This document shows positions 9,065 through 17,101 of a stretch of 64,000 bases of DNA, one piece after another. Source of the stretch: Cucumibacter marinus DSM 18995. Lineage in GTDB: Bacteria > Pseudomonadota > Alphaproteobacteria > Rhizobiales > Devosiaceae. Location of the stretch: NCBI RefSeq assembly GCF_000429865.1, contig NZ_AUCR01000001.1, positions 124,001 to 188,000 on the forward strand, in the 5' to 3' direction. Under the pieces are notes generated by a model that saw only the letters and a list, made by a program, of their open reading frames with translations, was not told the origin of the DNA and ran no database searches. A program made the position numbers and the translations under genes. How positions within the stretch are numbered: the first letter of the stretch is position 1; each line of letters starts with the position of its first letter.

Positions 9065-10285
9065 ATGAAAATCATCGCTGCCGACATCTACGTGGTGCCC
9101 ACAGGCAATCGCCGGGCCGTGCTGCTTAATCTTGAAACCGATGCCGGCATCAGCGGTATTGGCGAGGCAGGCGTCGCCTATGGCATGGGCTCAACGGCGG
9201 CAGCCGAGCTGCTGAGGACCACAGTCGAGCGGTTCGTCATTGGCCGTGATCCTTCACCGGTCGAGCGAATATGGAGCGACATATACGATCACAGCTTCTG
9301 GACCAAAGGCGGCGGGGCCCTGAGCACCTCTGCCCTGAGCGCGATCGACCACGCTTTGTGGGATATCAAGGGCAAGACCCTTGGTGTACCTGTTCATTCG
9401 CTGCTGGGCGGGCCATTTGCAGACAGCCTAGAGGTCTACGCCAATGGCTGGTGGCTCGATTGCCATACCGGCGATGAATACGCCGAGGCTGCCCTCAAGA
9501 TGGTGGATCGGGGATACACCGCACTCAAACTCTATCCCCTCGGAATGCCGGATCCGGTGACCGTGGTGCGGCATCCGGTTCGCCGTGCCTTGACGCCCGA
9601 CGCGCTTGAGCACGTGGTGGAGCGCATCGAGGTATTGCGCCATCGACTGGGCGACGGCGTAGAACTGCTTCTCGATTTCGGGGGCGGTCTGACCATGGAC
9701 CAGCTGCGGCGGCTGCTTGCGCGCATAGAACCGTTCCATCCCGGCTTTGTTGAAGAGCCCGTCGATCCGGCCATTCCGCAAGCCATGTCGGCGGTGCGTC
9801 AGATGACCTCGATCCCCTTGGCCGCCGGGGAGCGCGTCTATACTCGCTACGGTTTTCATGAGCTGCTGCAATCGAACGCGGTCGACATCATCCAGCCCGA
9901 TGTCTGCAATACCGGCGGTCTTTCCGAGGCTAAAAAAATCTCGGCCATGGCGGAGATCTACAATGTCCGGGTCGCGCCGCACAATTACGGCAGCACGCTG
10001 GCAACTGCGGTCTCCGCGCAGCTTTGCGCGGCGATTCCGAATTTCATGGTGCTCGAGTGTTTTCCCGATCATCATCTGGAGCCTGGCTACACGTCCGTCT
10101 TGCTCAATCCCCTGGAAGATACCCTCATTAGTGGCCGCTTGCCGGTCCCTGAAGCGCCGGGGCTTGGCGTCGAATTGTCACTCGAGACCATCGCCCCGCA
10201 TCGTTGGGCGCGGGTTACCTCTGCTGAACCCGAGACGACCCACAGCGGTGGGGTCCTCACCGCTAAGGGAGGCGGCATCAGCTAG
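9065..10285 (+). CDS. Mandelate racemase / muconate-lactonizing family (enolase superfamily) enzyme
   Basis: A 406-aa enolase-superfamily enzyme. The N-terminal capping domain is followed by a barrel with Mg2+ ligands D204 (LLLDFGGG), E230 (FVEEPVD) and E256 (AAGERVY). The His-Asp dyad of the mandelate racemase group is visible as D279 (IIQPDVCNTGG) and H306 (VAPHNYGS). K155 (ALKLYPLG) is at the position of the second acid/base strand. This pattern fits an acid-sugar dehydratase or racemase acting on a hydroxy-carboxylate; the exact substrate is not readable. It lies 117 bp after the LysR gene and may be its target. The C-terminal 40 residues diverge from typical members. Confidence 0.88.
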   Translation: MKIIAADIYVVPTGNRRAVLLNLETDAGISGIGEAGVAYGMGSTAAAELLRTTVERFVIGRDPSPVERIWSDIYDHSFWTKGGGALSTSALSAIDHALWDIKGKTLGVPVHSLLGGPFADSLEVYANGWWLDCHTGDEYAEAALKMVDRGYTALKLYPLGMPDPVTVVRHPVRRALTPDALEHVVERIEVLRHRLGDGVELLLDFGGGLTMDQLRRLLARIEPFHPGFVEEPVDPAIPQAMSAVRQMTSIPLAAGERVYTRYGFHELLQSNAVDIIQPDVCNTGGLSEAKKISAMAEIYNVRVAPHNYGSTLATAVSAQLCAAIPNFMVLECFPDHHLEPGYTSVLLNPLEDTLISGRLPVPEAPGLGVELSLETIAPHRWARVTSAEPETTHSGGVLTAKGGGIS

Positions 10286-10713
10286 GTCTGACGCCTGATA
10301 ACAGTATTGCCGCCACTGCCAGAGCAAAACGTTTGCCCCGCGCGGATAGGGTGCGCGTTTGCACACAAAATACCCCAATCGCCATTTCAGGTTTCTCTCT
10401 GATCATCCTTCCAGCGGTCAGTGCTGAGCAGTGGTCTTGCCCCCTGAACCCGGATCATTTTCGCTGGAGCAGGGTGTCTGGTGGGCCCATACCTAGGGAA
10501 ATGACGGGATCGGACGTCGTCGCTCCCCGAAAAAGAGGAGCAACTCCACTTCCTTCGCCGCTTCCAAGCGGGCGGCACCAGCCTTCGCGAACCTCCGGAG
10601 GAGGTTTGCGAGCGCAGGAAATCCTTGGGAGCGATGCTCGAATGGCGGAAAGGCCGTTTCCCCAGACATTCGATCCCGCAAAGGCCGACCAAAGATCGGC
10701 CGCCATGGGTGCC
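10286..10713. other. 428-bp gene-free stretch with inverted repeats
   Basis: No convincing gene lies between the enolase-superfamily gene and the SDR gene. The stretch holds a strong inverted repeat at about 10585-10611 (TCGCGAACCTCC, then GGAGGAGGTTTGCGA) and further GC-rich, partly self-complementary sequence at 10440-10560. Several frames are open but have no recognisable protein character. The texture resembles an intergenic repeat element of the kind scattered in alphaproteobacterial genomes, or the scar of a lost gene. I cannot tell which. Confidence 0.4.
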
Positions 10714-11526
10714 TCAGCCCTTCATCAGTTCCTTGATGCCGCCGATAAACGTTTCATCGTCCTGCGCCTTCCGGTCCTCCAGCAGGGCGTGTGCATCCGG
10801 ACCTGCGCGGAAGCGGAGGCGGTCGCCGCTCTCATTGGCGGCCTCCCAGATTACCCCGGCGATGACATCGGGAGAAGATGGGTCGGCGGCCAGCTTGGCG
10901 AACAGGCGCCCCATCGCCGCTGCCATGGGATCGTAGTCCGGCAGGTTTTCGTCCCTTGCAAAATCAAAGGAGCGGCCGCCGAAATCCGTTCTGACCATGC
11001 CCGGCTCAATGATCCGCACCCGGATGCCGAGCGGCTCCAACTCGTAATGCAGCGCCTCGGACAGGCCTTCCACGGCGAACTTGGTGCCGTGATAGAGCGT
11101 GCCAAGCGGGAAGGTTATCTGTCCGCCGATGGACGAGATATTGATGATCGTGCCGGATCGGTTTGCCCGCATGTGCGGCAGAATAGCCTTGGTCACCTCC
11201 AGGAGGCCGATCACGTTGGTGTCGAACTGGCGGCGTATCCGGTCCACCGAAAACGCCTCAAGGGGCCCGTACGCGCCGTATCCGGCGTTGTTCAGAAGAA
11301 CGTCGATCTGGCCGAAGCGGTCGATGCCGGCAGCGACCGCGTCCGCAATGGACCCTGCGTCCGTGACATCGAGTCGGGTGACAAGAACGTTGTCCAGCGC
11401 ACCAAGGTCGCCGCCAGCTGCGGTGTCGCGCATCGTGGCGACTACGTTCCAGCCCTCGGCCTGAAAGCGTTTGGCGGTGGCCTTGCCGATGCCCGAAGAG
11501 GCGCCCGTGATCAGGATGGTGTTCAT
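10714..11526 (-). CDS. Short-chain dehydrogenase/reductase (SDR), classical type
   Basis: A 270-aa classical SDR oxidoreductase. The Rossmann dinucleotide motif TGASSGIG is at 7-14 and NNAG near 79-82. The catalytic residues are S131/S132 (INISS), Y145 and K149 (YHGTK). The cofactor-binding strand ends in MRD, which suggests NADP(H). It lies 10 bp downstream of a second SDR gene, so the two form an operon, divergent from an AraC regulator. The substrate is unknown. Confidence 0.92.
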   Translation of the reverse strand: MNTILITGASSGIGKATAKRFQAEGWNVVATMRDTAAGGDLGALDNVLVTRLDVTDAGSIADAVAAGIDRFGQIDVLLNNAGYGAYGPLEAFSVDRIRRQFDTNVIGLLEVTKAILPHMRANRSGTIINISSIGGQITFPLGTLYHGTKFAVEGLSEALHYELEPLGIRVRIIEPGMVRTDFGGRSFDFARDENLPDYDPMAAAMGRLFAKLAADPSSPDVIAGVIWEAANESGDRLRFRAGPDAHALLEDRKAQDDETFIGGIKELMKG

Positions 11527-11536
11527 GTGCGTCTCC

Positions 11537-12406
11537 TCACGCGTTCAGGTCGAGCATCTGCTCGATGCCGAAATTCGTCATGACAGTGCGGGTTACGTCG
11601 TGCAACACGTCGTTGTAGCGTTCGATCTGTGGGCCGACGCCCGTATGATCGACAACCGTGCGGAAGGGTTTGCGGCGGTAGGGCAGGTCCAGCAGCGCCA
11701 CAACCGCCTCGGCAATCCGCTCGGGCCGCTGCGCCGGGGTGGCGTCCAACATCTGGGCAAGCCCGGCCGCCGACATCGCCGGCACCTGTGCGAAATCGCC
11801 ATAGCCAACCTCGCGCTGGGGATCGCTCGGCGCGATCATTCCCTCGAAAAAGGCCGTTGGCATCGCGCCGGGTTCGATGATGCAGGATTCGATGCCGAAG
11901 CCCGAGAGCTCCGTCCGATAGCATTCGACGATGGCTTCCAACGCCCATTTGGAAGCGGAATAGGTGCCGTAAAAGGGTGTGGCGATCCGGCCGATCAGAC
12001 TGGATGTGTAAAGGATGGTGCCGCGCCCTTGCTTGCGGAAGTGGGGCAGGGCCACCCGCATCACCCGTTGAACCCCCGTGACGTTGACATCGAAGACATG
12101 CGCCATGTCTTCGGGCGACATCAGTTCCTGGATGCCGTAGGAGCCGATCCCTGCATTGTTGAAAAGCACCTCCATACCGCCGAGCGCGGCAATGGCTTCG
12201 GTGACGCCCCGCTCCGTGCTGTCCGTGTCGGTCACGTCCATCTCGACTATCCGCGCGCCGGCGGCCTCAAGCGCGGCGACCGCGTCCGCATTCCGGCCGC
12301 TGCGGCTGCGCACGCTGCCCGCAACCTCATGCCCGCGCTCCAGTAGCGCCAGTGCCGTGGGTTTGCCGAGTCCCCCTGCAATCCCGGTGATCAAGACCTT
12401 TGCCAT
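11537..12406 (-). CDS. Short-chain dehydrogenase/reductase (SDR)
   Basis: A 289-aa SDR oxidoreductase. The dinucleotide-binding loop is TGIAGGLG (7-14), a slight variant of the usual TGxxxGIG. NNAG is at 83-86, and the catalytic residues are S135/S136, Y149 and K153 (YSASK). The frame is open far upstream, to 13243, across the AraC gene on the other strand; only the ATG at 12406 begins the homologous protein (MAKVLITG), and a GGAGG-type site precedes it. It is co-transcribed with the SDR gene at 10714 and is divergent from the AraC gene. Confidence 0.92.
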   Translation of the reverse strand: MAKVLITGIAGGLGKPTALALLERGHEVAGSVRSRSGRNADAVAALEAAGARIVEMDVTDTDSTERGVTEAIAALGGMEVLFNNAGIGSYGIQELMSPEDMAHVFDVNVTGVQRVMRVALPHFRKQGRGTILYTSSLIGRIATPFYGTYSASKWALEAIVECYRTELSGFGIESCIIEPGAMPTAFFEGMIAPSDPQREVGYGDFAQVPAMSAAGLAQMLDATPAQRPERIAEAVVALLDLPYRRKPFRTVVDHTGVGPQIERYNDVLHDVTRTVMTNFGIEQMLDLNA

Positions 12407-12562
12407 GTCCGTCCTCCTTGCGTTTCTGTTCGACGAACCTAATTCGGAGGCTGAGATCATTCTTTCATGATTTCCCGAATTTCTTGCCTGATCCTCCAAA
12501 CTACGCCATTTTTGCACAAACACATGGATGCACTGTGCTAGAACCGTTGCAAGGAGAAAGCC

Positions 12563-13453
12563 ATGGCCAGCGAAACCCTCTTGCATCACGTAGCGGCGTT
12601 GCTCGACCGGGAAGGACCGACAGAGGGCGCGCTTGCGCATGCGCCCAGCGGCATGCATTTTCTGCGGCATTCGACTCCGACCGGGCAGGACGCGACCGTC
12701 TACCGCCCGCTTCTCTGCCTCGTCCTGCAGGGTGCCAAGGAGGTTGGCACAAGCAAGCGGACCCTGCGCGTCGCGGATGGGCAGTCGCTCATCGTGAGCC
12801 ACGCGCTGCCAGTCATCTCGCGCATCACCCAGGCCGCGCCGGACAGGCCCTATGTCGCGGTTGTGTTCCCTATCGATCTCGACCTTTTGCGGGGGATGGC
12901 CGCGGACGTGCCGCCCGGCGGAAGCTGGAGCACACAAGACACGTTCTCGATTTCCCTTTGCCCGACCGACCTCGAAGTGGAAGAGGCGCTCTCGCGTTAT
13001 CTGCGGCAATGCGAAAACGACGAGGCGCGCCGCCTGCTGGCGCCAATCACGGCGCGGGAAATCCATGCCCGGCTGCTTCTGGGCTCTCATGCCGAACCCC
13101 TTCGAAGGCTCCTTTGGCATGACAGCACGGCCAGCCGAATTTTTCGGGTCACGCGGGACATCCAGTCGGACCTCGCACGCCCGATCGCCGTCGGAGACCT
13201 TGCGGAAAAGGCAGGCATGAGCAGTTCCGCGTTTTTCGAGCACTTCAAGTCGGTCACCGGCACGTCACCACTGCAATATCAGAAGGACTTGCGGCTCCTG
13301 CGCGCCCGCGAAACCCTGCGAAATACGAACGAGAAGGTCTCCAAGGTCGCGTTCGAGGTCGGATATGAGAGTTCAGCCCAATTCTCGAGGGAATACGCCC
13401 GCAAATTCGGTTTGCCGCCAAGGCAGGACCGCGCACTTCAGGCTGCGGAATAG
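12563..13453 (+). CDS. AraC-family transcriptional regulator
   Basis: A 296-aa AraC-type regulator. The N-terminal effector domain is of the AraC_N type seen in regulators of SDR/alcohol dehydrogenase genes (YRPLLCLVLQGAKEV). The C-terminal double helix-turn-helix occupies about residues 195-290 (VGDLAEKAGMSSSAFFEHFK and KVAFEVGYESSAQFSREYAR). A good ribosome-binding site, AAGGAG, is at 12551-12556. It is transcribed divergently from the two SDR genes across a 156-bp gap, so it probably activates them in response to an aldehyde or other toxic carbonyl. That inducer class is inference. Confidence 0.92.
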   Translation: MASETLLHHVAALLDREGPTEGALAHAPSGMHFLRHSTPTGQDATVYRPLLCLVLQGAKEVGTSKRTLRVADGQSLIVSHALPVISRITQAAPDRPYVAVVFPIDLDLLRGMAADVPPGGSWSTQDTFSISLCPTDLEVEEALSRYLRQCENDEARRLLAPITAREIHARLLLGSHAEPLRRLLWHDSTASRIFRVTRDIQSDLARPIAVGDLAEKAGMSSSAFFEHFKSVTGTSPLQYQKDLRLLRARETLRNTNEKVSKVAFEVGYESSAQFSREYARKFGLPPRQDRALQAAE

Positions 13454-13621
13454 TCGTCGGTCAACCGCAGCTCGGTTTCGACAGCAGGCATTTCTTGGGC
13501 GGCAGTTGAATCGGCTTGGTTGAGCTTTGCAAGTCGTTGAAAGTTGAATTCGAGGGTAGTCCCGTTCACTTTGCCCGTGTTCTGTTGAGGAATCGATCGG
13601 CACCAGGGAGAAGGCCCCGAT

Positions 13622-14959
13622 ATGCTGACAGTCCTGTTTCGCGTCTGGGCCCTGTTGTTCGGCATGATCCTGATCATGATCGGGAACGGCATGCAGTCGA
13701 CCCTGATCGGTGTGCGTGGCGGGATCGAGGGCTTCTCCACCTTCGAGTTGTCGGTGATATCCTCCGCCTATTTCGCCGGTTTTCTGATCGGTTCGCGCGT
13801 TGCCTCCAAGCTGATCCGCGAAGTGGGGCATGTGCGGGTCTTTGCGGCGCTCGGCTCATTCATGTCGGCGGGTCTGATCGCATTCCCGATCGTGCTCGAG
13901 CCCTGGGCCTGGGTGCTGATCCGGCTGCTGCTGGGGTTCTGCCTTTCCGGTGTCTATGTGTCGGCGGAGAGCTGGCTCAATGACAAGGCCACCAACAAGA
14001 CCCGCGGCACCATCCTTTCAGCCTATATGCTGGCTCAGACGGTGGGGCTGGTGAGTGCGCAGGTGCTGGTGGGCATCTCGCCGGTCGATACCTTTGCCGC
14101 CTTTGCCCTGGCCTCAATCCTGGTGTCGGTCTCTTTTGCCCCGATCCTGCTCTCGGCCAGCCCGGCGCCCGTGATCGCCAATGTGAAACCGATGAGCCTC
14201 AAGCGGCTGTTCGATACCTCTCCACTGGCAACGGTGGGGATGGTGTTGCTGGGGGGCGTTCTGGCCGCCCAGTTCGGCATGGCGGCTGTCTATGGCAGCG
14301 TGATCGGGCTCTCGGTCACCGGCATCACGACATTCATCGCCGCGATCTTTGTGGGGTCGGTTGTCTTCCAGATCCCGGTTGGCTGGCTTTCCGACATTTT
14401 CGACCGTCGGCTGCTCATTCTCGGGGTCGCGCTGATGGGCGGGTTTGCCTGCCTGTTGCCATGGATTGCCGGGCCAAGCTACCCGGTGCTGCTGATCACC
14501 GGATTCGTGATGGGCGGCATGGCAACCCCGCTCTATTCGCTGCTCGTGGCCTACACCAATGACTATCTCGAGCTTGACGACATGCCGGCAGCGGCAGGTG
14601 GGATCCTGTTCATCTACGGGGTTGGCGCGATCATCGGCCCTCTGGTGATCGGGCAGATGATGGATCTGATCGGCGCCAATGGCTTCTGGCTGTTTCTCTC
14701 GGGCGCGTTTCTGGCGATGGCCGCGTGGTGCGCTTTCCGCATGCGGGTCAGCGATGCACCGAGCATGGAAGAGGCGGGGGACTATGTGTCGCTGTCGCCC
14801 ACGGCTTCCCAGGTGGCGGTGACGGCCGTGACCGAATGGAGCGCCGAGCACGATGCCCAGTCCGACGATGGCGAAGACGCCAATGCCGAGGCGGACGATA
14901 CCGAAGAACAGAACAACAGAACAACAAGGCCTAGGCCATGTCGTTCAGAACACCGGTGA
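13622..14959 (+). CDS. MFS transporter (YcaD-like) with acidic C-terminal tail
   Basis: A 445-aa major facilitator with about 12 membrane segments. Features of the YcaD-like subgroup include ISSAYFAGFLIGS near residue 50, VYVSAESWLND near 115 and a cytoplasmic WLSDIFDRR loop near 255. After the last membrane segment (about residue 370) a hydrophilic, acidic tail of roughly 60 residues follows (SDDGEDANAEADDTEEQN). The tail runs into the 3' end of the convergent MocR gene, overlapping it by 29 bp. A start at the ATG 13622 places the first membrane helix at once. The substrate is unknown. Confidence 0.88.
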   Translation: MLTVLFRVWALLFGMILIMIGNGMQSTLIGVRGGIEGFSTFELSVISSAYFAGFLIGSRVASKLIREVGHVRVFAALGSFMSAGLIAFPIVLEPWAWVLIRLLLGFCLSGVYVSAESWLNDKATNKTRGTILSAYMLAQTVGLVSAQVLVGISPVDTFAAFALASILVSVSFAPILLSASPAPVIANVKPMSLKRLFDTSPLATVGMVLLGGVLAAQFGMAAVYGSVIGLSVTGITTFIAAIFVGSVVFQIPVGWLSDIFDRRLLILGVALMGGFACLLPWIAGPSYPVLLITGFVMGGMATPLYSLLVAYTNDYLELDDMPAAAGGILFIYGVGAIIGPLVIGQMMDLIGANGFWLFLSGAFLAMAAWCAFRMRVSDAPSMEEAGDYVSLSPTASQVAVTAVTEWSAEHDAQSDDGEDANAEADDTEEQNNRTTRPRPCRSEHR

Positions 14960-16379
14960 GCTTGGCCGCAGCCGCGTTCAGAGCCTCTTCATCAAAGCCG
15001 GCATAACCGAGCAGCAGTCCTTGAGGAGGCTCGGGCAGGCTGGCATGGGACGACAGTGCCCTCAGGCCAAGCCCTTGAGCGCGTGCGGCGAGTTGAATAT
15101 CGAGATCGGATACCCGTTCGCGAAGCGGAGACAGGAGCGGCAGGCAAAGATGCATGCCGGAGGGATCGGGACGGATCTCGAGCATCCCGGCCGCGCCGGA
15201 AAGGGCTTCAACAAGGCATTTCTGGCGCTTCGCGTAGGTGCGGCGCATGCGCCGGAGGTGGGCAGCAAACTCGCCGCTTTGCATGAAAGACGCCAGGGCG
15301 GGTTGCGGCACAAGGGACGCACGCAGGCCGACCATTGAGAGGTAATCCCTAACCGCGCCGGCAAAGTGCTGGGGAACGACGAGATAGCCCAGCCGGAGTG
15401 CCGGGCTCAGCAATTTCGAATAGCTGCCGATGTAGGCCGTGCGCAACAAACCATCGAGGCCCGACAGGGAGGGCAGGGGCTGGCCCTCGTAACGAAATTC
15501 ACTGTCGTAATCATCCTCGATCACCAGCGCGTCGTCGCGCTCTGCCCGTTCCAGCAGTTCGAGACGCCGGCCCAGTGGCATGGCGATGCCGGTCGGGTAA
15601 TGCCGGGACGGGGTGACGATGACTGCTGCCGGACGTGACGGGATCATCGCCGGATCGAGCCCTTGCTGATCGATGCGAACGGGATTTGCAGTGCAACCGG
15701 CGCGTTCGACGGCGCGGCGCATGCTGGCCCAGCCGGGATCCTCGACAACCACCGGCCGCGCCTTGTCGATAAGGGCGTTGCAGATGATATCGAAGGCCTC
15801 CCAGGCACCGCTGGTGACAATGATCTGCTCGGGCGATGCTTCGAGACCACGCCAGGCCGAGAGATGAGCGCTGATCGCCTCGCGAAGCGGTCGCCAACCA
15901 AATGCATCCGCCTTGTTAAGAAGCGCCGCCTCAGGATCGCGCCAGGCGCGTTCGAGATGCCGGGCCCAGTGCTTGTGCGGAAACAGGGACTGGTCCGACA
16001 AATCCGTTTGGAACGGTGCCCATGGTCGCTGTTTGCCGGCGGGATTTCCGGCCGGAGCCGTTTCCCTGGGGGCAGGGCGCACGAGGTGCGGCAAATGGTC
16101 GGAAACAAAGGTGCCCGCGCCCCGCCGCGCTGCCAGATAGCCCTCGGCCATGAGCTGGTCATAGGCGCTGGTCACGGTCATGCGGGAAACGGAGAGCTCG
16201 GCCGCAAGCGCCCGGCTAGAGGGCAGGCGCAGCCCGGAGACTCCCTCAAGCTCCCCCAGCATGGCGCGCAGCCGATCAATCAACTGGACGTGCAGCGGGG
16301 TGGACGCGCCGCGATCCAGGGTCAGCCCGAAGAGTGCCGCATCGAAATTGGACTGATGTTTTTGTCTGCTACTGGCCAT
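14931..16379 (-). CDS. MocR-type regulator (GntR helix-turn-helix fused to aminotransferase fold)
   Basis: A 482-aa MocR-subfamily protein. A GntR winged helix-turn-helix spans about residues 27-95 (LRLPSSRALAAELSVSRMTV), followed by a linker and a class I aminotransferase-like domain. That domain keeps the conserved EDDYDSEFRYEGQPLPSL segment and the PLP lysine K322 in GSYSKLLSPALRLGY. Such proteins sense PLP or an amino-acid adduct and regulate a neighbouring gene. Here the divergent neighbour, 62 bp away, is a pyridoxamine-phosphate-oxidase-like flavoprotein, its likely target. This could be a PdxR-like circuit, but vitamin B6 genes are not adjacent. Confidence 0.92.
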   Translation of the reverse strand: MASSRQKHQSNFDAALFGLTLDRGASTPLHVQLIDRLRAMLGELEGVSGLRLPSSRALAAELSVSRMTVTSAYDQLMAEGYLAARRGAGTFVSDHLPHLVRPAPRETAPAGNPAGKQRPWAPFQTDLSDQSLFPHKHWARHLERAWRDPEAALLNKADAFGWRPLREAISAHLSAWRGLEASPEQIIVTSGAWEAFDIICNALIDKARPVVVEDPGWASMRRAVERAGCTANPVRIDQQGLDPAMIPSRPAAVIVTPSRHYPTGIAMPLGRRLELLERAERDDALVIEDDYDSEFRYEGQPLPSLSGLDGLLRTAYIGSYSKLLSPALRLGYLVVPQHFAGAVRDYLSMVGLRASLVPQPALASFMQSGEFAAHLRRMRRTYAKRQKCLVEALSGAAGMLEIRPDPSGMHLCLPLLSPLRERVSDLDIQLAARAQGLGLRALSSHASLPEPPQGLLLGYAGFDEEALNAAAAKLTGVLNDMA

Positions 16380-16441
16380 GCAAATATAGCCAATACCGGT
16401 TTACAGGCAGGGCATCAAGACGGCATGCAAGGATGATCGAC
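16380..16441. promoter_or_regulatory. Short divergent promoter region, MocR / PPOX gene pair
   Basis: Only 62 bp separate the MocR start from the PPOX-family start. Promoters in both directions and the MocR operator must lie here or inside the gene ends. AT-rich sequence next to the MocR start (CAAATATAGCCAATACCGG) is the best candidate for promoter or operator elements. No clear direct repeat is visible to me. Confidence 0.4.
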
Positions 16442-17095
16442 ATGAACGAAACCCTGCCCATCACCGAACGGTCGCGCCTCCGCCGGTCGCACGAACGCGG
16501 CCAATTCGACCGCGAGACGGTCAATGCCATTCTTGATGCACAACCCATGTGCAGCGTGGGTTATGTCATTGACGGCAAACCCTATGTGACACCGACCCTG
16601 CAATGGCGCGAAGGCAATCATGTCTATTGGCACGGGTCGTCGGCAAGCCGCGCGCTGCGCAACCAGAAGGAGGCGGATGTCTGCCTGACGGTGGCCATAC
16701 TCGACGGTTTCGTTCTGGCACGCTCGGGCATGCACCATTCGGTGAACTCCCGTTCTGTGATGCTGTTCGGCAAGGCGTTCAAGATCGAAGACCCTGCGGA
16801 GAAGCACGCAAAGCTGGGGCGGTTCGTCAATTCCCTCTTCCCGGGTCGATATGAGATGCTGCGCGCCGAGCATCAACAGGACCTCAAGGCTACCACGCTA
16901 CTGGGCATGGAGATTACCGAGGGCAGCGCCAAGGCCCGGGCTGGCGGCCCCAATGACGAAGAAACGGATTACGACCTGCCGATCTGGGCGGGCGTCGTGC
17001 CGGTGCGCATGGAAGTTGGTGAGCCCGTTCCTGACCCGCGCAACCGGCCGGAGGTCGAAATGCCTGAGCATGTCCGGGCATACCGCTTTGGTTGA
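16442..17095 (+). CDS. Pyridoxamine 5'-phosphate oxidase-family flavoprotein (split-barrel FMN-binding)
   Basis: A 217-aa protein of the PNPOx-like FMN-binding split-barrel family, nearer the NimA-type flavin proteins than true PdxH. Diagnostic segments are VGYVIDGKPYVTPTLQWREG and YWHGSSASRALRN near residues 40-75, and a C-terminal PIWAGVVPVRM. I chose the ATG at 16442 because AAGGA at 16429-16433 sits about 8 nt before it; an ATG at 16433 would leave no room for that site. It is divergent from the MocR regulator, which probably controls it. The reaction is unknown; FMN- or PLP-linked chemistry is the inference. Confidence 0.85.
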   Translation: MNETLPITERSRLRRSHERGQFDRETVNAILDAQPMCSVGYVIDGKPYVTPTLQWREGNHVYWHGSSASRALRNQKEADVCLTVAILDGFVLARSGMHHSVNSRSVMLFGKAFKIEDPAEKHAKLGRFVNSLFPGRYEMLRAEHQQDLKATTLLGMEITEGSAKARAGGPNDEETDYDLPIWAGVVPVRMEVGEPVPDPRNRPEVEMPEHVRAYRFG

Positions 17096-17101
17096 TTGCG
17101 A

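Noticed and set aside
12407-13243. Upstream extension of the SDR gene at 11537 across the AraC gene
   Set aside because: The extra 279 codons are antisense to a real AraC gene and the SDR fold begins at MAKVLITG (12406).
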